From assembly GCF_900119365.1 (NCBI RefSeq), contig NZ_FPJO01000001.1, forward strand, positions 821,934 to 885,933: a DNA stretch of 64,000 nucleotides, given 5' to 3'. The position numbers and the translations under genes are program-made. Within the stretch, counting starts at the first letter, position 1, and each line of letters opens with the position of its first letter. Source of the DNA: Streptomyces atratus. GTDB lineage: Bacteria; Actinomycetota; Actinomycetes; Streptomycetales; Streptomycetaceae. The notes beneath the pieces were generated by a model, which ran no database searches, was not told where the DNA came from, and saw only the letters and a program-made list of their open reading frames with translations. Below are positions 36,000-45,212 of the stretch, in pieces.

Positions 36000-37025
36000 A
36001 TGAGCTACAACCAGCCGGGCCCGTACGGCGGCCAGCCGCCCCAGGGCCAGCCGGGACCGTACGGCGGCCAGCCGCCCCAGGGCCAGCCCGGACCGTACGG
36101 GCAGCAGCCGCAGGGCCAGCCCGGACCGTACGGCCAGCAGCCCCCGCAGGGCCAGCCCGGTTACGGCTACCCGCAGCAGGCTCCCCAGGGTGTCCCGCAG
36201 CAGCAGCCCCAGCCGGGCTATGGCTACCCCCAGGCCCAGCAGCCCGGCCCGTACGGCCAGCAGCCGCCCACTCCCCCGTACGGCGGCCAGCAGGCCTACG
36301 GCACGATGCCGATGCCCCCGGCCCAGCCGAAGAAGAAGACGGGCCTGATCATCGGCGGCGTCGTCGTGGCCCTGGCGGTCATCGGGGGCGGGGTGTACTT
36401 CCTGACGTCGGGCGGTGCCAGCAACAGCGACGTGGCGGACTCCACCAAGGGGTACAAGCTGACGCCGGCTGCGACGCTGGACGGCTACAAGAAGGAAGCC
36501 GGCATGCCGTCGACGTCGACGCCGGTGACAGGCGACGACAAGACGGAAGCCGAAGCCATGGGGATCAAGGACCCCCAGAAGGTGAGGGCCCAGTACTCGT
36601 CGGGTTCCGAAGACAACCCACTCACCGGCAAGGCCGTGACGCTTACGGGGATCTGGGGAGATGTCACCGACCCGGCGAAGGTCATCGACAGCTCCTTCAC
36701 CAACGCCGAGGCGGACATGAAGAAGGGCGAGAAGGGCATGGACGTCCAGCTCGTCGGCAGCGCCAAGGCCGTCACACCACCCGGGTTCAAGGGTGCGCTG
36801 ATGAAGTGCCAGGACCTGAAGGTGATCAACAAGGAAGGCGACGGCACGGCGGAGAAGGGTCCGAAGGAGTTCCTGATTCCCGTCTGCGTCTGGGCGGATT
36901 ACAGCACCGTCGGCGTCGTCAACGGAGTTGATGTGGCCCTCTCCATGGCCGGCAAGGGCATGTCCCAGGACGACGTGGCCGCCCTGACCGCCAAGCTCTA
37001 CAGCACATCCCGCACCAAGATCTGA
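36000..37025 (+). CDS. Membrane-anchored protein with Pro-Gly-Gln-Tyr repeat head
   Basis: 341 residues from ATG 36000 with AGGGGA upstream. Residues ~1-108 are a low-complexity cytoplasmic head made of GPYGGQPPQGQP-like repeats. A single membrane helix follows (KKTGLIIGGVVVALAVIGGG, ~112-135), and then a ~200-residue extracellular domain with two cysteines (MKCQDLKV, PVCVWADYS) that may form a disulfide. The PGQ-rich head plus one helix plus unknown sensor-like domain is a common Streptomyces architecture without assigned function. It is divergent from valS and followed by its own terminator. Confidence 0.85.
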   Translation: MSYNQPGPYGGQPPQGQPGPYGGQPPQGQPGPYGQQPQGQPGPYGQQPPQGQPGYGYPQQAPQGVPQQQPQPGYGYPQAQQPGPYGQQPPTPPYGGQQAYGTMPMPPAQPKKKTGLIIGGVVVALAVIGGGVYFLTSGGASNSDVADSTKGYKLTPAATLDGYKKEAGMPSTSTPVTGDDKTEAEAMGIKDPQKVRAQYSSGSEDNPLTGKAVTLTGIWGDVTDPAKVIDSSFTNAEADMKKGEKGMDVQLVGSAKAVTPPGFKGALMKCQDLKVINKEGDGTAEKGPKEFLIPVCVWADYSTVGVVNGVDVALSMAGKGMSQDDVAALTAKLYSTSRTKI

Positions 37026-37039
37026 TCGCACCACGACAT

Positions 37040-37082
37040 CGGAAGGGGCACCCGCCAGTTCACCTGGCCGGCGCCCCTTCCG
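37040..37082 (+). terminator. Terminator after the PGQ-repeat membrane protein
   Basis: Arms cggaaggggc (37040-37049) and its complement (37073-37082) enclose a further pairing region, starting 15 bp past the stop. Confidence 0.75.
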
Positions 37083-37263
37083 TCTGTTTCCGTCTGCCGC
37101 TGCACGGACCTCCGCAAGCTCACCCGAGTAGCGATTCCGGCCCCGCGATCTAGCCAAAACACCCGTGGCCGGTGACTAGATTTAGATCAACACGATCATT
37201 CAGCACGCAAGTTCAATAGTGTCACCTCGTCAGATCGCACCAGATCTCTCGGAAGAGAAACAC

Positions 37264-37707
37264 ATGCGTAAAAGATTCCTCGCGTTCAGCGCTGCCGCTG
37301 CGACCGCCCTGCTCGTCCAACTCGCAGCCTCCCCGGCGTCGGCAACCTCCGCCAACTACGACGAGGGCTGCTTCACCGGGTCCGTTCTCATGGCTGGCGC
37401 CAGCGGAGGCGGCAAGTGGGACTTCGAGAGCAAGACTCGGTTGAACCCGATGACCCTTTCCGTATCCGACCGCAGAGCAGACGGGCACCACGTCGCGGTC
37501 GGACTCGTAACTCGCCGGAGCAACGGGACAGACCACGCCTGGCCGTTGCACCATCTCTACGCGGGCAGCGGGACATCCCAGAGTTTCGGCACTTCTGCGT
37601 CAGACGCGGGCGGAATTCGACAGGCTTGGGTACAAGTATTCGTTCTCGAAGGGAATAAGGTACTCGAGGCCTGCGTGACGCCCAAGGCAAACAATCTTCA
37701 CTGGTAA
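37264..37707 (+). CDS. Small secreted protein of unknown function
   Basis: 147 residues from ATG 37264 with GGAAGAG upstream. The Sec signal peptide is clear: MRKRF, a hydrophobic run, and cleavage after ASPASA near residue 30. The mature ~117 residues contain two cysteines (EGCFTGS, LEACVTP), probably one disulfide. No domain is recognised. Codon third positions and the 5' flank are markedly less GC-rich than the neighbours, which suggests recent acquisition. An in-frame start at 37219 lacks a ribosome-binding site. Confidence 0.75.
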   Translation: MRKRFLAFSAAAATALLVQLAASPASATSANYDEGCFTGSVLMAGASGGGKWDFESKTRLNPMTLSVSDRRADGHHVAVGLVTRRSNGTDHAWPLHHLYAGSGTSQSFGTSASDAGGIRQAWVQVFVLEGNKVLEACVTPKANNLHW

Positions 37708-37738
37708 AAAGCAACGCCCATCTTCACGGCGCGTCATG

Positions 37739-37775
37739 AAAGGGCACTCACCAGTCCGGCTGGTGAGTGCCCTTT
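37739..37775. terminator. Bidirectional terminator between the secreted protein and clpX
   Basis: Perfect 16-bp arms (37739-37754 and 37760-37775) with a 5-nt loop and A/T-rich outer ends. It is shared by convergent genes. Confidence 0.9.
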
Positions 37776-37793
37776 CACGTTTTTCCTCTGCCG

Positions 37794-39092
<1,299 letters not shown>

Positions 39093-39183
39093 GAGGTGCT
39101 TCCCCTTCGCCTGGGAGCAGCTTGGTTCAGCGGCTCCTGGTGCCTCTATCCGACGGTACCTTGCCTTGGCCCCGGTTCGGGCC

Positions 39184-39237
39184 CCCCTTGGCACGGTTCA
39201 CACGGCAAGGACCGGGCGAACGTGGCGTGCCAAGGGG
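39184..39237 (-). terminator. Hairpin between clpP2 and clpX
   Basis: Perfect 12-bp arms (39184-39195 and 39226-39237, ccccttggcacg and its complement) with a 30-nt loop, 13 bp past the clpP2 stop. The long loop makes it a weaker terminator, or an attenuation or processing structure, between the peptidase and ATPase genes. Confidence 0.6.
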
Positions 39238-39249
39238 TGAAGGCCGACG

Positions 39250-39930
39250 TCAGACGGCCGTGGCCGCCTGCTTGCGGGTCGACACGATCTGGTCGACAAG
39301 ACCGTAGGCGAGGGCGTCCTCGGCGGTCAGGATCTTGTCGCGCTCGATGTCGTCGCGGATCTTGTCGATCGGCGTGGTGGAGTGCTTGGCCAGCATCTCT
39401 TCCAGCTGGGTGCGCATCCGCAGGATCTCGTTGGCCGCGATCTCCAGGTCGGAGAGCTGCTCACGGCCGGTCTGCGAGGACGGCTGGTGGATCAGCACAC
39501 GGGCGTTGGGCAGCGCCATCCGCTTGCCGGGCGTGCCCGCGGCGAGCAGCACGGCCGCGGCGGAGGCCGCCTGGCCCATGCAGACCGTCTGGATGTCCGG
39601 CTTCACGAACTGCATCGTGTCGTAGATCGCGGTGAGCGCGGTGAACGAGCCGCCGGGGCTGTTGATGTAGATCGAGATGTCCCGGTCCGGGTCCATCGAC
39701 TCCAGGCACAGCAGCTGCGCCATGACGTCATTGGCCGAGGCGTCGTCGATCTGCACGCCGAGGAAGATCACGCGCTCCTCGAAGAGCTTCGCGTACGGGT
39801 CGTACTCGCGCACGCCCTGCGAGGTGCGCTCCACGAAGCGCGGCACGATGTAGCGGTTGTCCACCTGCGGGCCGGCGTAGAGGCCGCTCGCGGAGGCGCC
39901 GGGGAAGTTGTTCATGTGGGTGTTCACCAT
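39250..39930 (-). CDS. clpP2: ATP-dependent Clp protease proteolytic subunit 2
   Basis: 226 residues. Catalytic serine in [15 protein letters not shown] near residue 122, histidine in [10 protein letters not shown] near 147, and the aspartate in the [15 protein letters not shown] region. [19 protein letters not shown] is the substrate-channel strand. It forms mixed tetradecamers with ClpP1, which is encoded 80 bp upstream on the same strand. Start ATG 39930; a second in-frame ATG lies five codons in. Confidence 0.96.
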   Translation of the reverse strand: MVNTHMNNFPGASASGLYAGPQVDNRYIVPRFVERTSQGVREYDPYAKLFEERVIFLGVQIDDASANDVMAQLLCLESMDPDRDISIYINSPGGSFTALTAIYDTMQFVKPDIQTVCMGQAASAAAVLLAAGTPGKRMALPNARVLIHQPSSQTGREQLSDLEIAANEILRMRTQLEEMLAKHSTTPIDKIRDDIERDKILTAEDALAYGLVDQIVSTRKQAATAV

Positions 39931-40010
39931 CCTGGTGGCGTTCTGTGGCTGGGTGTCTCGGCGTACGAGAGGTGCGCGGGGCGGTGGGGCCGGATCCGGT
40001 GGGTACCGGA

Positions 40011-40628
40011 TCAGGCGCCGGTGCCGCCGCCGCCCGGAACGCCCGATGCGATCGTGATGATCTCGTCGATGAGGCCGTACTCCTTGGCCTCCTCCGCGGT
40101 GTACCAGCGGTCGCGGTCGCCGTCGCGGATGATCGTCTCGACGGTCTGGCCGGAGTGACGGGCGGTGATCTCCGCCATCCGCTGCTTGGTGCGCAGCAGG
40201 TACTGGGCCTGGATCTTGATGTCCGAGGCCGTGCCGCCGATGCCGGCCGAACCCTGGTGCATGAGGATGTCGGTGTTCGGGAGCGCGAAGCGCTTGCCCG
40301 CGGTGCCGCCGGTGAGCAGGAACTGGCCCATCGAGGCCGCCATGCCCATACCGATGGTGACCACGTCGTTCGGGATGTACTGCATGGTGTCGTAGACCGC
40401 CATGCCGGCCGTCACCGAGCCACCGGGGCTGTTGATGTAGAGGTAGATGTCCTTCTCGGGCTCCGCGGCGAGAAGAAGCAGCTGCGCGGTGATCTTGTTG
40501 GCGATCTCATCGTCCACCTGCTGACCGAGGAAGATGATGCGCTCGCCGAGCAGCCGGCTGTAGACCTGGTCACCGAGGCCTCCACCGAGGGACGGTTCAC
40601 CGGCGGCGTAGGGCATCAGATTCGTCAC
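40011..40628 (-). CDS. clpP1: ATP-dependent Clp protease proteolytic subunit 1
   Basis: 205 residues from GTG 40628 with AGGTGG upstream. Catalytic serine in [14 protein letters not shown] near residue 96, histidine in [11 protein letters not shown] near 121. The Gly-rich C-terminus ([11 protein letters not shown]) is typical. First gene of the clpP1-clpP2 operon. A ClgR-box-like sequence lies ~135 bp upstream. In Streptomyces clpP1 is required for normal aerial mycelium. Confidence 0.96.
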   Translation of the reverse strand: MTNLMPYAAGEPSLGGGLGDQVYSRLLGERIIFLGQQVDDEIANKITAQLLLLAAEPEKDIYLYINSPGGSVTAGMAVYDTMQYIPNDVVTIGMGMAASMGQFLLTGGTAGKRFALPNTDILMHQGSAGIGGTASDIKIQAQYLLRTKQRMAEITARHSGQTVETIIRDGDRDRWYTAEEAKEYGLIDEIITIASGVPGGGGTGA

Positions 40629-40760
40629 GTATCCACCTGCTCGTCTCTGACGGCTCCGGCCGTCTCAGCGTCTTCGTACCGGGTGGGCGGGGACTCCCCT
40701 GCCCTTCCTATTCATGGACCCTAACGCGCAGGTGGGACAACGCCATCCCGCTTCCGCGAC

Positions 40761-40778
40761 TGTTCGCTCGGAGCGCAA
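40761..40778 (-). promoter_or_regulatory. Candidate ClgR operator upstream of clpP1
   Basis: TGTTCGCTCGGAGCGCAA is an imperfect dyad (TTCGCT / AGCGCAA) and closely matches the CGC-N5-GCG ClgR sites described for actinobacterial clpP operons. It lies ~135 bp before the clpP1 GTG, a plausible promoter position. Confidence 0.6.
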
Positions 40779-40823
40779 GCTCCGCAGTCCGCACAAGGGT
40801 TGTGGGGCACCGTACGCCATACG

Positions 40824-40863
40824 ACGACGGGCTCCGGACGCAGCGGCGTCCGGAGCCCGTCGT
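40824..40863 (-). terminator. Terminator after tig
   Basis: Perfect 18-bp arms (40824-40841 and 40846-40863) with a 4-nt agcg loop, 19 bp past the tig stop. The strongest hairpin in the window. Confidence 0.92.
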
Positions 40864-40881
40864 TCGGGTTCAGCGCGAGGC

Positions 40882-42291
40882 TCAGGCCTCGTTCTTCTCC
40901 TCGGCGGCCTCGGCGGCGGCGTCGGCAGCGGCCTCGGTGGTGCCCTCGGCGGCCTCGACGGCCTCGATGGCCTCCTCCTCGTCGTCCTCCAGGTCGACGA
41001 CCTCACCGTTGGTGTCGACGACCTTGGCGGCCTCGACGACCACGGCCAGCGCCTTGCCGCGGGCGACCTCGCCGACGAGCATCGGCACCTGGCCGCCCTC
41101 GACGACGGCCTGGGCGAACTGGTCGGGGCTCATGCCGGAGGAAGCAGCGCGCCGCATGAGGTGCTCGGTGAGCTCCTCCTGGTTGACGTTCAGCTTCTCC
41201 TTGTTGACGATCTCGTCCAGGATGAACTGGGTCTTGATGCCCTTGATCGCCTGCTCGGAGGTCTCGGCGTCGAACTCCTCGACCGTCTTGCCCTGGATCT
41301 CCAGGTACTTGTCGAGGGTCAGACCCATCTGACCGAGCTGGTGGTGCTCCAGGTTGTGCTTGCGGGTCTGGACCTCGTCCGCGAGCAGCTTCTCCGGGAT
41401 CGGGACCTCGGCGAGCTTCAGCAGCTCGTCCAGGACACGCTCCTGGGCCTGGGTGGCCTGGTCGTACTGCTTGGTGTTCTCGAGGCGCTTGCGGCTGTCC
41501 GCCTTCAGCTCGTCGAGGGTGTCGAACTCGCTCGCCATCTGGGCGAACTCGTCGTCCAGCTCGGGGAGCTCACGGGCGGCGACGGCGGAGACCTTGACGG
41601 TGACCTCGGCCTCCTTGCCCTCGGCGGAGCCGCCCTTCAGCTCGGAGGTGAAGGTGGCCTCGCCACCCGCCTCCAGGCCGGTGACGGCGGCGTCGATGCC
41701 GTCGAGGAGCTCGCCGGAACCGATGGTGTACGAGACACCCTCGGCGACGCCGTCCTCCAGGACCTCGCCGTCGACCTTGGCCTGCAGGTCGATCGTCACG
41801 ACGTCGCCCTCGGCAGCGGCGCGCTCGACCGGGTTGGTGGAGGCGAAGCGCTCGCGGAGCTGCTCCACGGCCTTCTCGACGTCCTCGTCGCTGACCTCGA
41901 GGGCGTCGACGGTGACCTCGATGCCGGAGTAGTCCGGAATCTCGATCTCGGGGCGTACGTCAACCTCGGCGGTGAAGGCCAGCAGCTCGCCGTCCTTCAG
42001 CTCGGTGATGTCGACCTCGGGCTGGCCGAGGACGTTGAGCTCACCCTCGTTGACGGCCTCGGTGTAGAACTTCGGGAGGGCGTCGTTGACGGCCTCCTCC
42101 AGCACCGCACCGCGGCCGAAGCGCTGGTCGATGACCCGGGCAGGGATCTTGCCCTTGCGGAAGCCCTTCACCGTGACCTGCTGGTTGATCTTCTTGTACG
42201 CCGCGTCGAGGCTGTCCTTGAGCTCCTCGAAGGGCACCTCGACAGTGAGCCGAACCCGGGTCGGGTTCAGGGTCTCCACGGCGCTCTTCAC
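40882..42291 (-). CDS. tig: Trigger factor, ribosome-associated chaperone and prolyl isomerase
   Basis: 469 residues from GTG 42291 with AAGGAG 9-10 nt upstream. The N-terminal ribosome-binding domain carries the GFRKGKIP signature. A FKBP-type PPIase domain follows (~160-240, [20 protein letters not shown]), then a long helical C-terminal domain. The last ~60 residues are strongly acidic ([20 protein letters not shown]). It binds nascent chains at the exit tunnel. Divergent placement upstream of clpP1P2-clpX is the usual bacterial order. Confidence 0.96.
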   Translation of the reverse strand: MKSAVETLNPTRVRLTVEVPFEELKDSLDAAYKKINQQVTVKGFRKGKIPARVIDQRFGRGAVLEEAVNDALPKFYTEAVNEGELNVLGQPEVDITELKDGELLAFTAEVDVRPEIEIPDYSGIEVTVDALEVSDEDVEKAVEQLRERFASTNPVERAAAEGDVVTIDLQAKVDGEVLEDGVAEGVSYTIGSGELLDGIDAAVTGLEAGGEATFTSELKGGSAEGKEAEVTVKVSAVAARELPELDDEFAQMASEFDTLDELKADSRKRLENTKQYDQATQAQERVLDELLKLAEVPIPEKLLADEVQTRKHNLEHHQLGQMGLTLDKYLEIQGKTVEEFDAETSEQAIKGIKTQFILDEIVNKEKLNVNQEELTEHLMRRAASSGMSPDQFAQAVVEGGQVPMLVGEVARGKALAVVVEAAKVVDTNGEVVDLEDDEEEAIEAVEAAEGTTEAAADAAAEAAEEKNEA

Positions 42292-42441
42292 GGTTCGGTC
42301 TCCTTGTGGCTGACTTCTTGGGGTTCTGCTCCGCCGCACGGGTGGCGGCTTCGCGGACCGAGCCCGGTACATCAGACACACGGGCACGCATTTTGCATAG
42401 TAACGGCAAGGAGTCGGACTCCCACAATGCGATCTTGCCGG

Positions 42442-42518
42442 TGGTCGGGGTGGCCGGATTCGAACCGACGACCTTCCGCTCCCAAAGCGGACGCGCTACC
42501 AAGCTGCGCCACACCCCG
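42442..42518 (-). tRNA. tRNA-Pro (anticodon TGG), CCA encoded
   Basis: Cloverleaf on the minus strand. The acceptor stem CGGGGTG pairs with CACCCCG, the anticodon stem TCCGC pairs with GCGGA around TTTGGGA (anticodon TGG), and the T arm is GTCGG-TTCGAAT-CCGGC. Discriminator A is followed by a genomic CCA at 42444-42442. It lies upstream of tig on the same strand. Confidence 0.97.
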
Positions 42519-42683
42519 TCGGTGCGACACGTAGGGTACATGCAGTCAGGCAGTGCATCGGCCGCTTTGCGCGGGCGGCACCGAACACGACACCGGGTGG
42601 CCGCAATCGGGTGTGCGGGCAGCGTCCGCGACCCGCTACGATGCTTCACGTGCCGACGGCCTCCGGGCCTGCGGTGCGGCTTT

Positions 42684-42757
42684 GCGGGCGTAGCTCAATG
42701 GTAGAGCCCTAGTCTTCCAAACTAGCTACGCGGGTTCGATTCCCGTCGCCCGCTCCA
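42684..42757 (+). tRNA. tRNA-Gly (anticodon TCC), CCA encoded
   Basis: Acceptor GCGGGCG pairs with CGCCCGC. The anticodon stem CTAGT pairs with ACTAG around CTTCCAA (anticodon TCC), the D arm is GCTCAATGGTAGAGC, and the T arm is GCGGG-TTCGATT-CCCGT. Discriminator T is followed by encoded CCA (42755-42757). A strong hairpin with a T run follows. Confidence 0.97.
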
Positions 42758-42763
42758 TGCTTG

Positions 42764-42802
42764 GGCCCGGTCCGGCGAATTACTCGCCGGACCGGGCCTT
42801 TT
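42764..42802 (+). terminator. Terminator after tRNA-Gly
   Basis: Perfect 15-bp arms (42764-42778 and 42784-42798) with a 5-nt loop followed by TTTT, seven bases after the tRNA CCA: a classic intrinsic terminator. Confidence 0.92.
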
Positions 42803-42865
42803 GCGTTCCGTATGTGTGGCGCCGGACCGCCCGCGCCGGAGCGCGGGCGGCCGGATCCGCCGGTT

Positions 42866-43060
42866 TCAGAAGGAGATCTGGTTGATGGTCTCCGCTATCG
42901 AGTTCATGAACCTCTGGATCGACGGCGCCATGCCGGTCGATGCCAGGAAGAAGCCGAAAAGTATCGCGACGATCGCCGGCCCGGGTTTGATCGAGCCTCC
43001 CCGGATCAGGACCACCAGGATGATCGCCAACATCAGCACCACAGACAGTGAAATGGCCAC
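42866..43060 (-). CDS. 64-residue two-helix membrane protein
   Basis: GTG 43060 encodes ISLSVVLMLAIILVVLIRGG (helix 1), a short KPG turn, IVAILFGFFLASTG (helix 2) and a polar amphipathic end. There is an AAGGG about 12 nt upstream. It appears to be a conserved Streptomyces small membrane protein of unknown role. It could also be a component related to ABC or conjugative membrane peptides, but nothing in the context decides this. Confidence 0.65.
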   Translation of the reverse strand: MAISLSVVLMLAIILVVLIRGGSIKPGPAIVAILFGFFLASTGMAPSIQRFMNSIAETINQISF

Positions 43061-43526
43061 GACTGATCACACCCTTGGTCGGTCCGCCTTCCGGCCCGGA
43101 GAGGTGCGGCCGAGCACTCCTCCGTCCCGTCCATCGTGCCACCAACTCCCCTGTGGTCGCTGCCGCCTGACGGATCGATGTGGCGGGATCGCGCCATCCT
43201 TGCGCCCCGCGTGCACTCGGGGCGCACGGCCGCACGGGGGGTCGCACAGAGCCCCCCACACCTGTGAGTGAACTGTGAATCAGCCATTCGCAATGACTTG
43301 CGAATGTGACGATTTCCATATCCACACACTTCATTCACATGGAATTCCAAGGTTTAAGTGCGATGAAATTCACGCCCCGCAACAGCCTGCCGAAATGCCC
43401 CATTTAAGGTGGATGAATCGGCGCATAGCGGGCGGTTGGCGGCGGTTTCACTTTCGATTGGGCGGGAGCACGCGATATCCCCGAGCGGTTTTACGAATTC
43501 CGATCGAGGCGTCTAAGGTGCATGAG
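43061..43526. other. Intergenic control region with a perfect 22-bp inverted repeat
   Basis: 466 bp between divergent genes, noticeably AT-rich from 43270 to 43420. It contains cattcgcaa (43285-43293) and its exact complement (43298-43306) separated by 4 bp, a likely repressor or activator operator. The in-frame ATG at 43275, upstream of the acyltransferase, is not treated as its start. Confidence 0.5.
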
Positions 43527-44678
43527 ATGTTCCACGCTCCGAACGAATTTCAGAGGGCCCCGCTCCCATCGGCGACCCGGGAGTCGGAGCCCAGACCCCG
43601 AGGGACCACCGCCACCGCGGCACCCCCCGCACCAGTGGCGAACAAGCCGCCGACGGCCGCACCGGCGAAGCAGCGCGACGCCTACTTCGACAACGTCAAA
43701 TACCTGGCCATCGTGCTCGTCGCGGTGGCGCACTCGTGGGAACCGGTGATGGACGGCAGCCGGACCGCCCGTGCGCTGTACATGGTGGCGTACACCTTTC
43801 ACATGCCTGCGTTCGTCATCGTCTCCGGCTACTTCTCCCGCTCGTTCGACATGTCCGCCGCCAAGGTGAAGCGCCTGATCACCGGCGTCGCCGTGCCCTA
43901 TGTGGTGTTCGAGACGGCGTATTCGCTGTTCAAGCGGTACGCGGACGACTCGGCCGACGGCTCGGTCAGCCTGCTCGACCCCTGGTACCTGACCTGGTTC
44001 CTGATCGCTCTGTTCGTCTGGCGGATCACCACGCCGCTGTGGCAGGCGCTGCGCCATCCGCTGCCGGTCGCGCTCCTCATCGCCGTGCTCGCCTCCCTCT
44101 GCCCGACGATCGGCGACGATCTCGATCTCCAGCGCGTTCTGCAGTTCCTGCCGTTCTTCGTGCTGGGGCTCCGGCTGCGGCCCGAGCACTTCCAGTTGGT
44201 GCGCCGGCGCGAGGTGCGGATGCTCGCGCTCCCGCTGTTCGCCGGGGCCCTGGCGTTCGCGTACTGGGCGGCGCCGCGGATGCAGCTGGGCTGGTTCTAC
44301 CGCAGCAGCAGCGCGCAGGAGCTGGGTGCCCCGTGGTGGTCCGGTGCCGTGATGACACTGGCCATGTTCGGCTGCGCGCTGCTGCTCACCATCGGGTTCC
44401 TCGCGTGGGTGCCGCGCCGCCACATGTGGTTCACGGTCCTCGGTGCCGGGACGATCTGCGGCTATCTGCTGCACGGCTTCCTGATCAAGGGAGCCGGATA
44501 CGCCGAGGTGTTCGACGTCTACGACTGGCTCGCGGCGCCCGTCGGCCTGGTCCTGGTCTCCCTGGTCGCGGCCGTCGCCGTGACGCTGATGTGCACGCCA
44601 CCGGTGCGGCGGGCGCTGCGCCCGGTGACGGAGCCGGACATGGACTGGGCGTTCCGGCGGGGCTCGGCCAGGCTCTGA
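43527..44678 (+). CDS. Membrane acyltransferase (Acyltransf_3 / fucose 4-O-acetylase-like)
   Basis: 383 residues from ATG 43527 (MFHAPNEFQRAP), preceded by AAGGTG. A Pro/Ala/Thr-rich N-terminus (~60 residues) is followed by about ten membrane helices. Family features: RDAYFDNVKYLAIVLVAVAH with the catalytic-type histidine, FHMPAFVIVSGYFSRS, PWYLTWFLIALFVWR, and FLPFFVLGLRL. Such enzymes O-acylate sugars or lipid-linked glycans at the membrane. The substrate is unknown. It stands alone on the plus strand. Confidence 0.85.
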   Translation: MFHAPNEFQRAPLPSATRESEPRPRGTTATAAPPAPVANKPPTAAPAKQRDAYFDNVKYLAIVLVAVAHSWEPVMDGSRTARALYMVAYTFHMPAFVIVSGYFSRSFDMSAAKVKRLITGVAVPYVVFETAYSLFKRYADDSADGSVSLLDPWYLTWFLIALFVWRITTPLWQALRHPLPVALLIAVLASLCPTIGDDLDLQRVLQFLPFFVLGLRLRPEHFQLVRRREVRMLALPLFAGALAFAYWAAPRMQLGWFYRSSSAQELGAPWWSGAVMTLAMFGCALLLTIGFLAWVPRRHMWFTVLGAGTICGYLLHGFLIKGAGYAEVFDVYDWLAAPVGLVLVSLVAAVAVTLMCTPPVRRALRPVTEPDMDWAFRRGSARL

Positions 44679-44696
44679 GCCCGGCGGACAGGCGGA

Positions 44697-45203
44697 TCAG
44701 TCCTTCGCCGTGTTGGCTTGATCCGATTGCTCGGTGGGCGATTCGCCCGGGGTGAGCCCCAGCAGCCCCCGTACCAGCGCATACTTCTCGGTCAGCCGGG
44801 TACGGGTCGCCGGCTCCAGCACGGCGAGGCGGGCCGGGTCCGCGTTGTGTGCCAGGTCGGACTCCTTGATCAGCAGCGCGCCCGGGGTGTCCAGGATGCG
44901 CCGGGTGTACGAACGAAGGTCCTCGCCGTCACGTTTGGTGACGGCGAGGACCATGTCCTTCACCTGCTGCGGCAGCGCGGCGCCGGCCAGCCACCGCTCC
45001 GACAGCGCGTCGTCCTCGACCGCGTCGTGCAGCCAGGCCGCGGCGATCTGCTCCTCGCTGCCGCCCCTGGTCCGTACCCCCTCGGCGACGGCGGCGAGGT
45101 GTTCGGTGTACGGGCGTCCCGCCTTGTCCCGCTGCTCGGCGTGGGCCTCGCGGGCGATCGCCTCGACTTCGGCCAGGGTCAGGTGTGCGTGCGGTGTGGG
45201 CAT
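44697..45203 (-). CDS. HD-domain protein related to the RelA/SpoT hydrolase domain
   Basis: 168 residues. Metal-binding HD residues are visible: AREAHAEQRDKAGRPYTEHL (first His), AAAWLHDAVED (HD) and LLIKESDLAHNADPARL (distal Asp). These match the (p)ppGpp-hydrolase-like HD fold without any synthetase domain, as in small alarmone hydrolases, although broader phosphohydrolase roles are possible. The ATG is 9 bp after the stop of the ABC permease gene, so it is probably the third gene of that operon. Confidence 0.82.
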   Translation of the reverse strand: MPTPHAHLTLAEVEAIAREAHAEQRDKAGRPYTEHLAAVAEGVRTRGGSEEQIAAAWLHDAVEDDALSERWLAGAALPQQVKDMVLAVTKRDGEDLRSYTRRILDTPGALLIKESDLAHNADPARLAVLEPATRTRLTEKYALVRGLLGLTPGESPTEQSDQANTAKD

Positions 45204-45212
45204 GGCCCGACT

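Noticed and set aside
42442..42757. tRNA genes as integration site of an island
   Set aside because: No integrase, no repeated tRNA 3' end and no foreign-looking cargo lie beside either tRNA.
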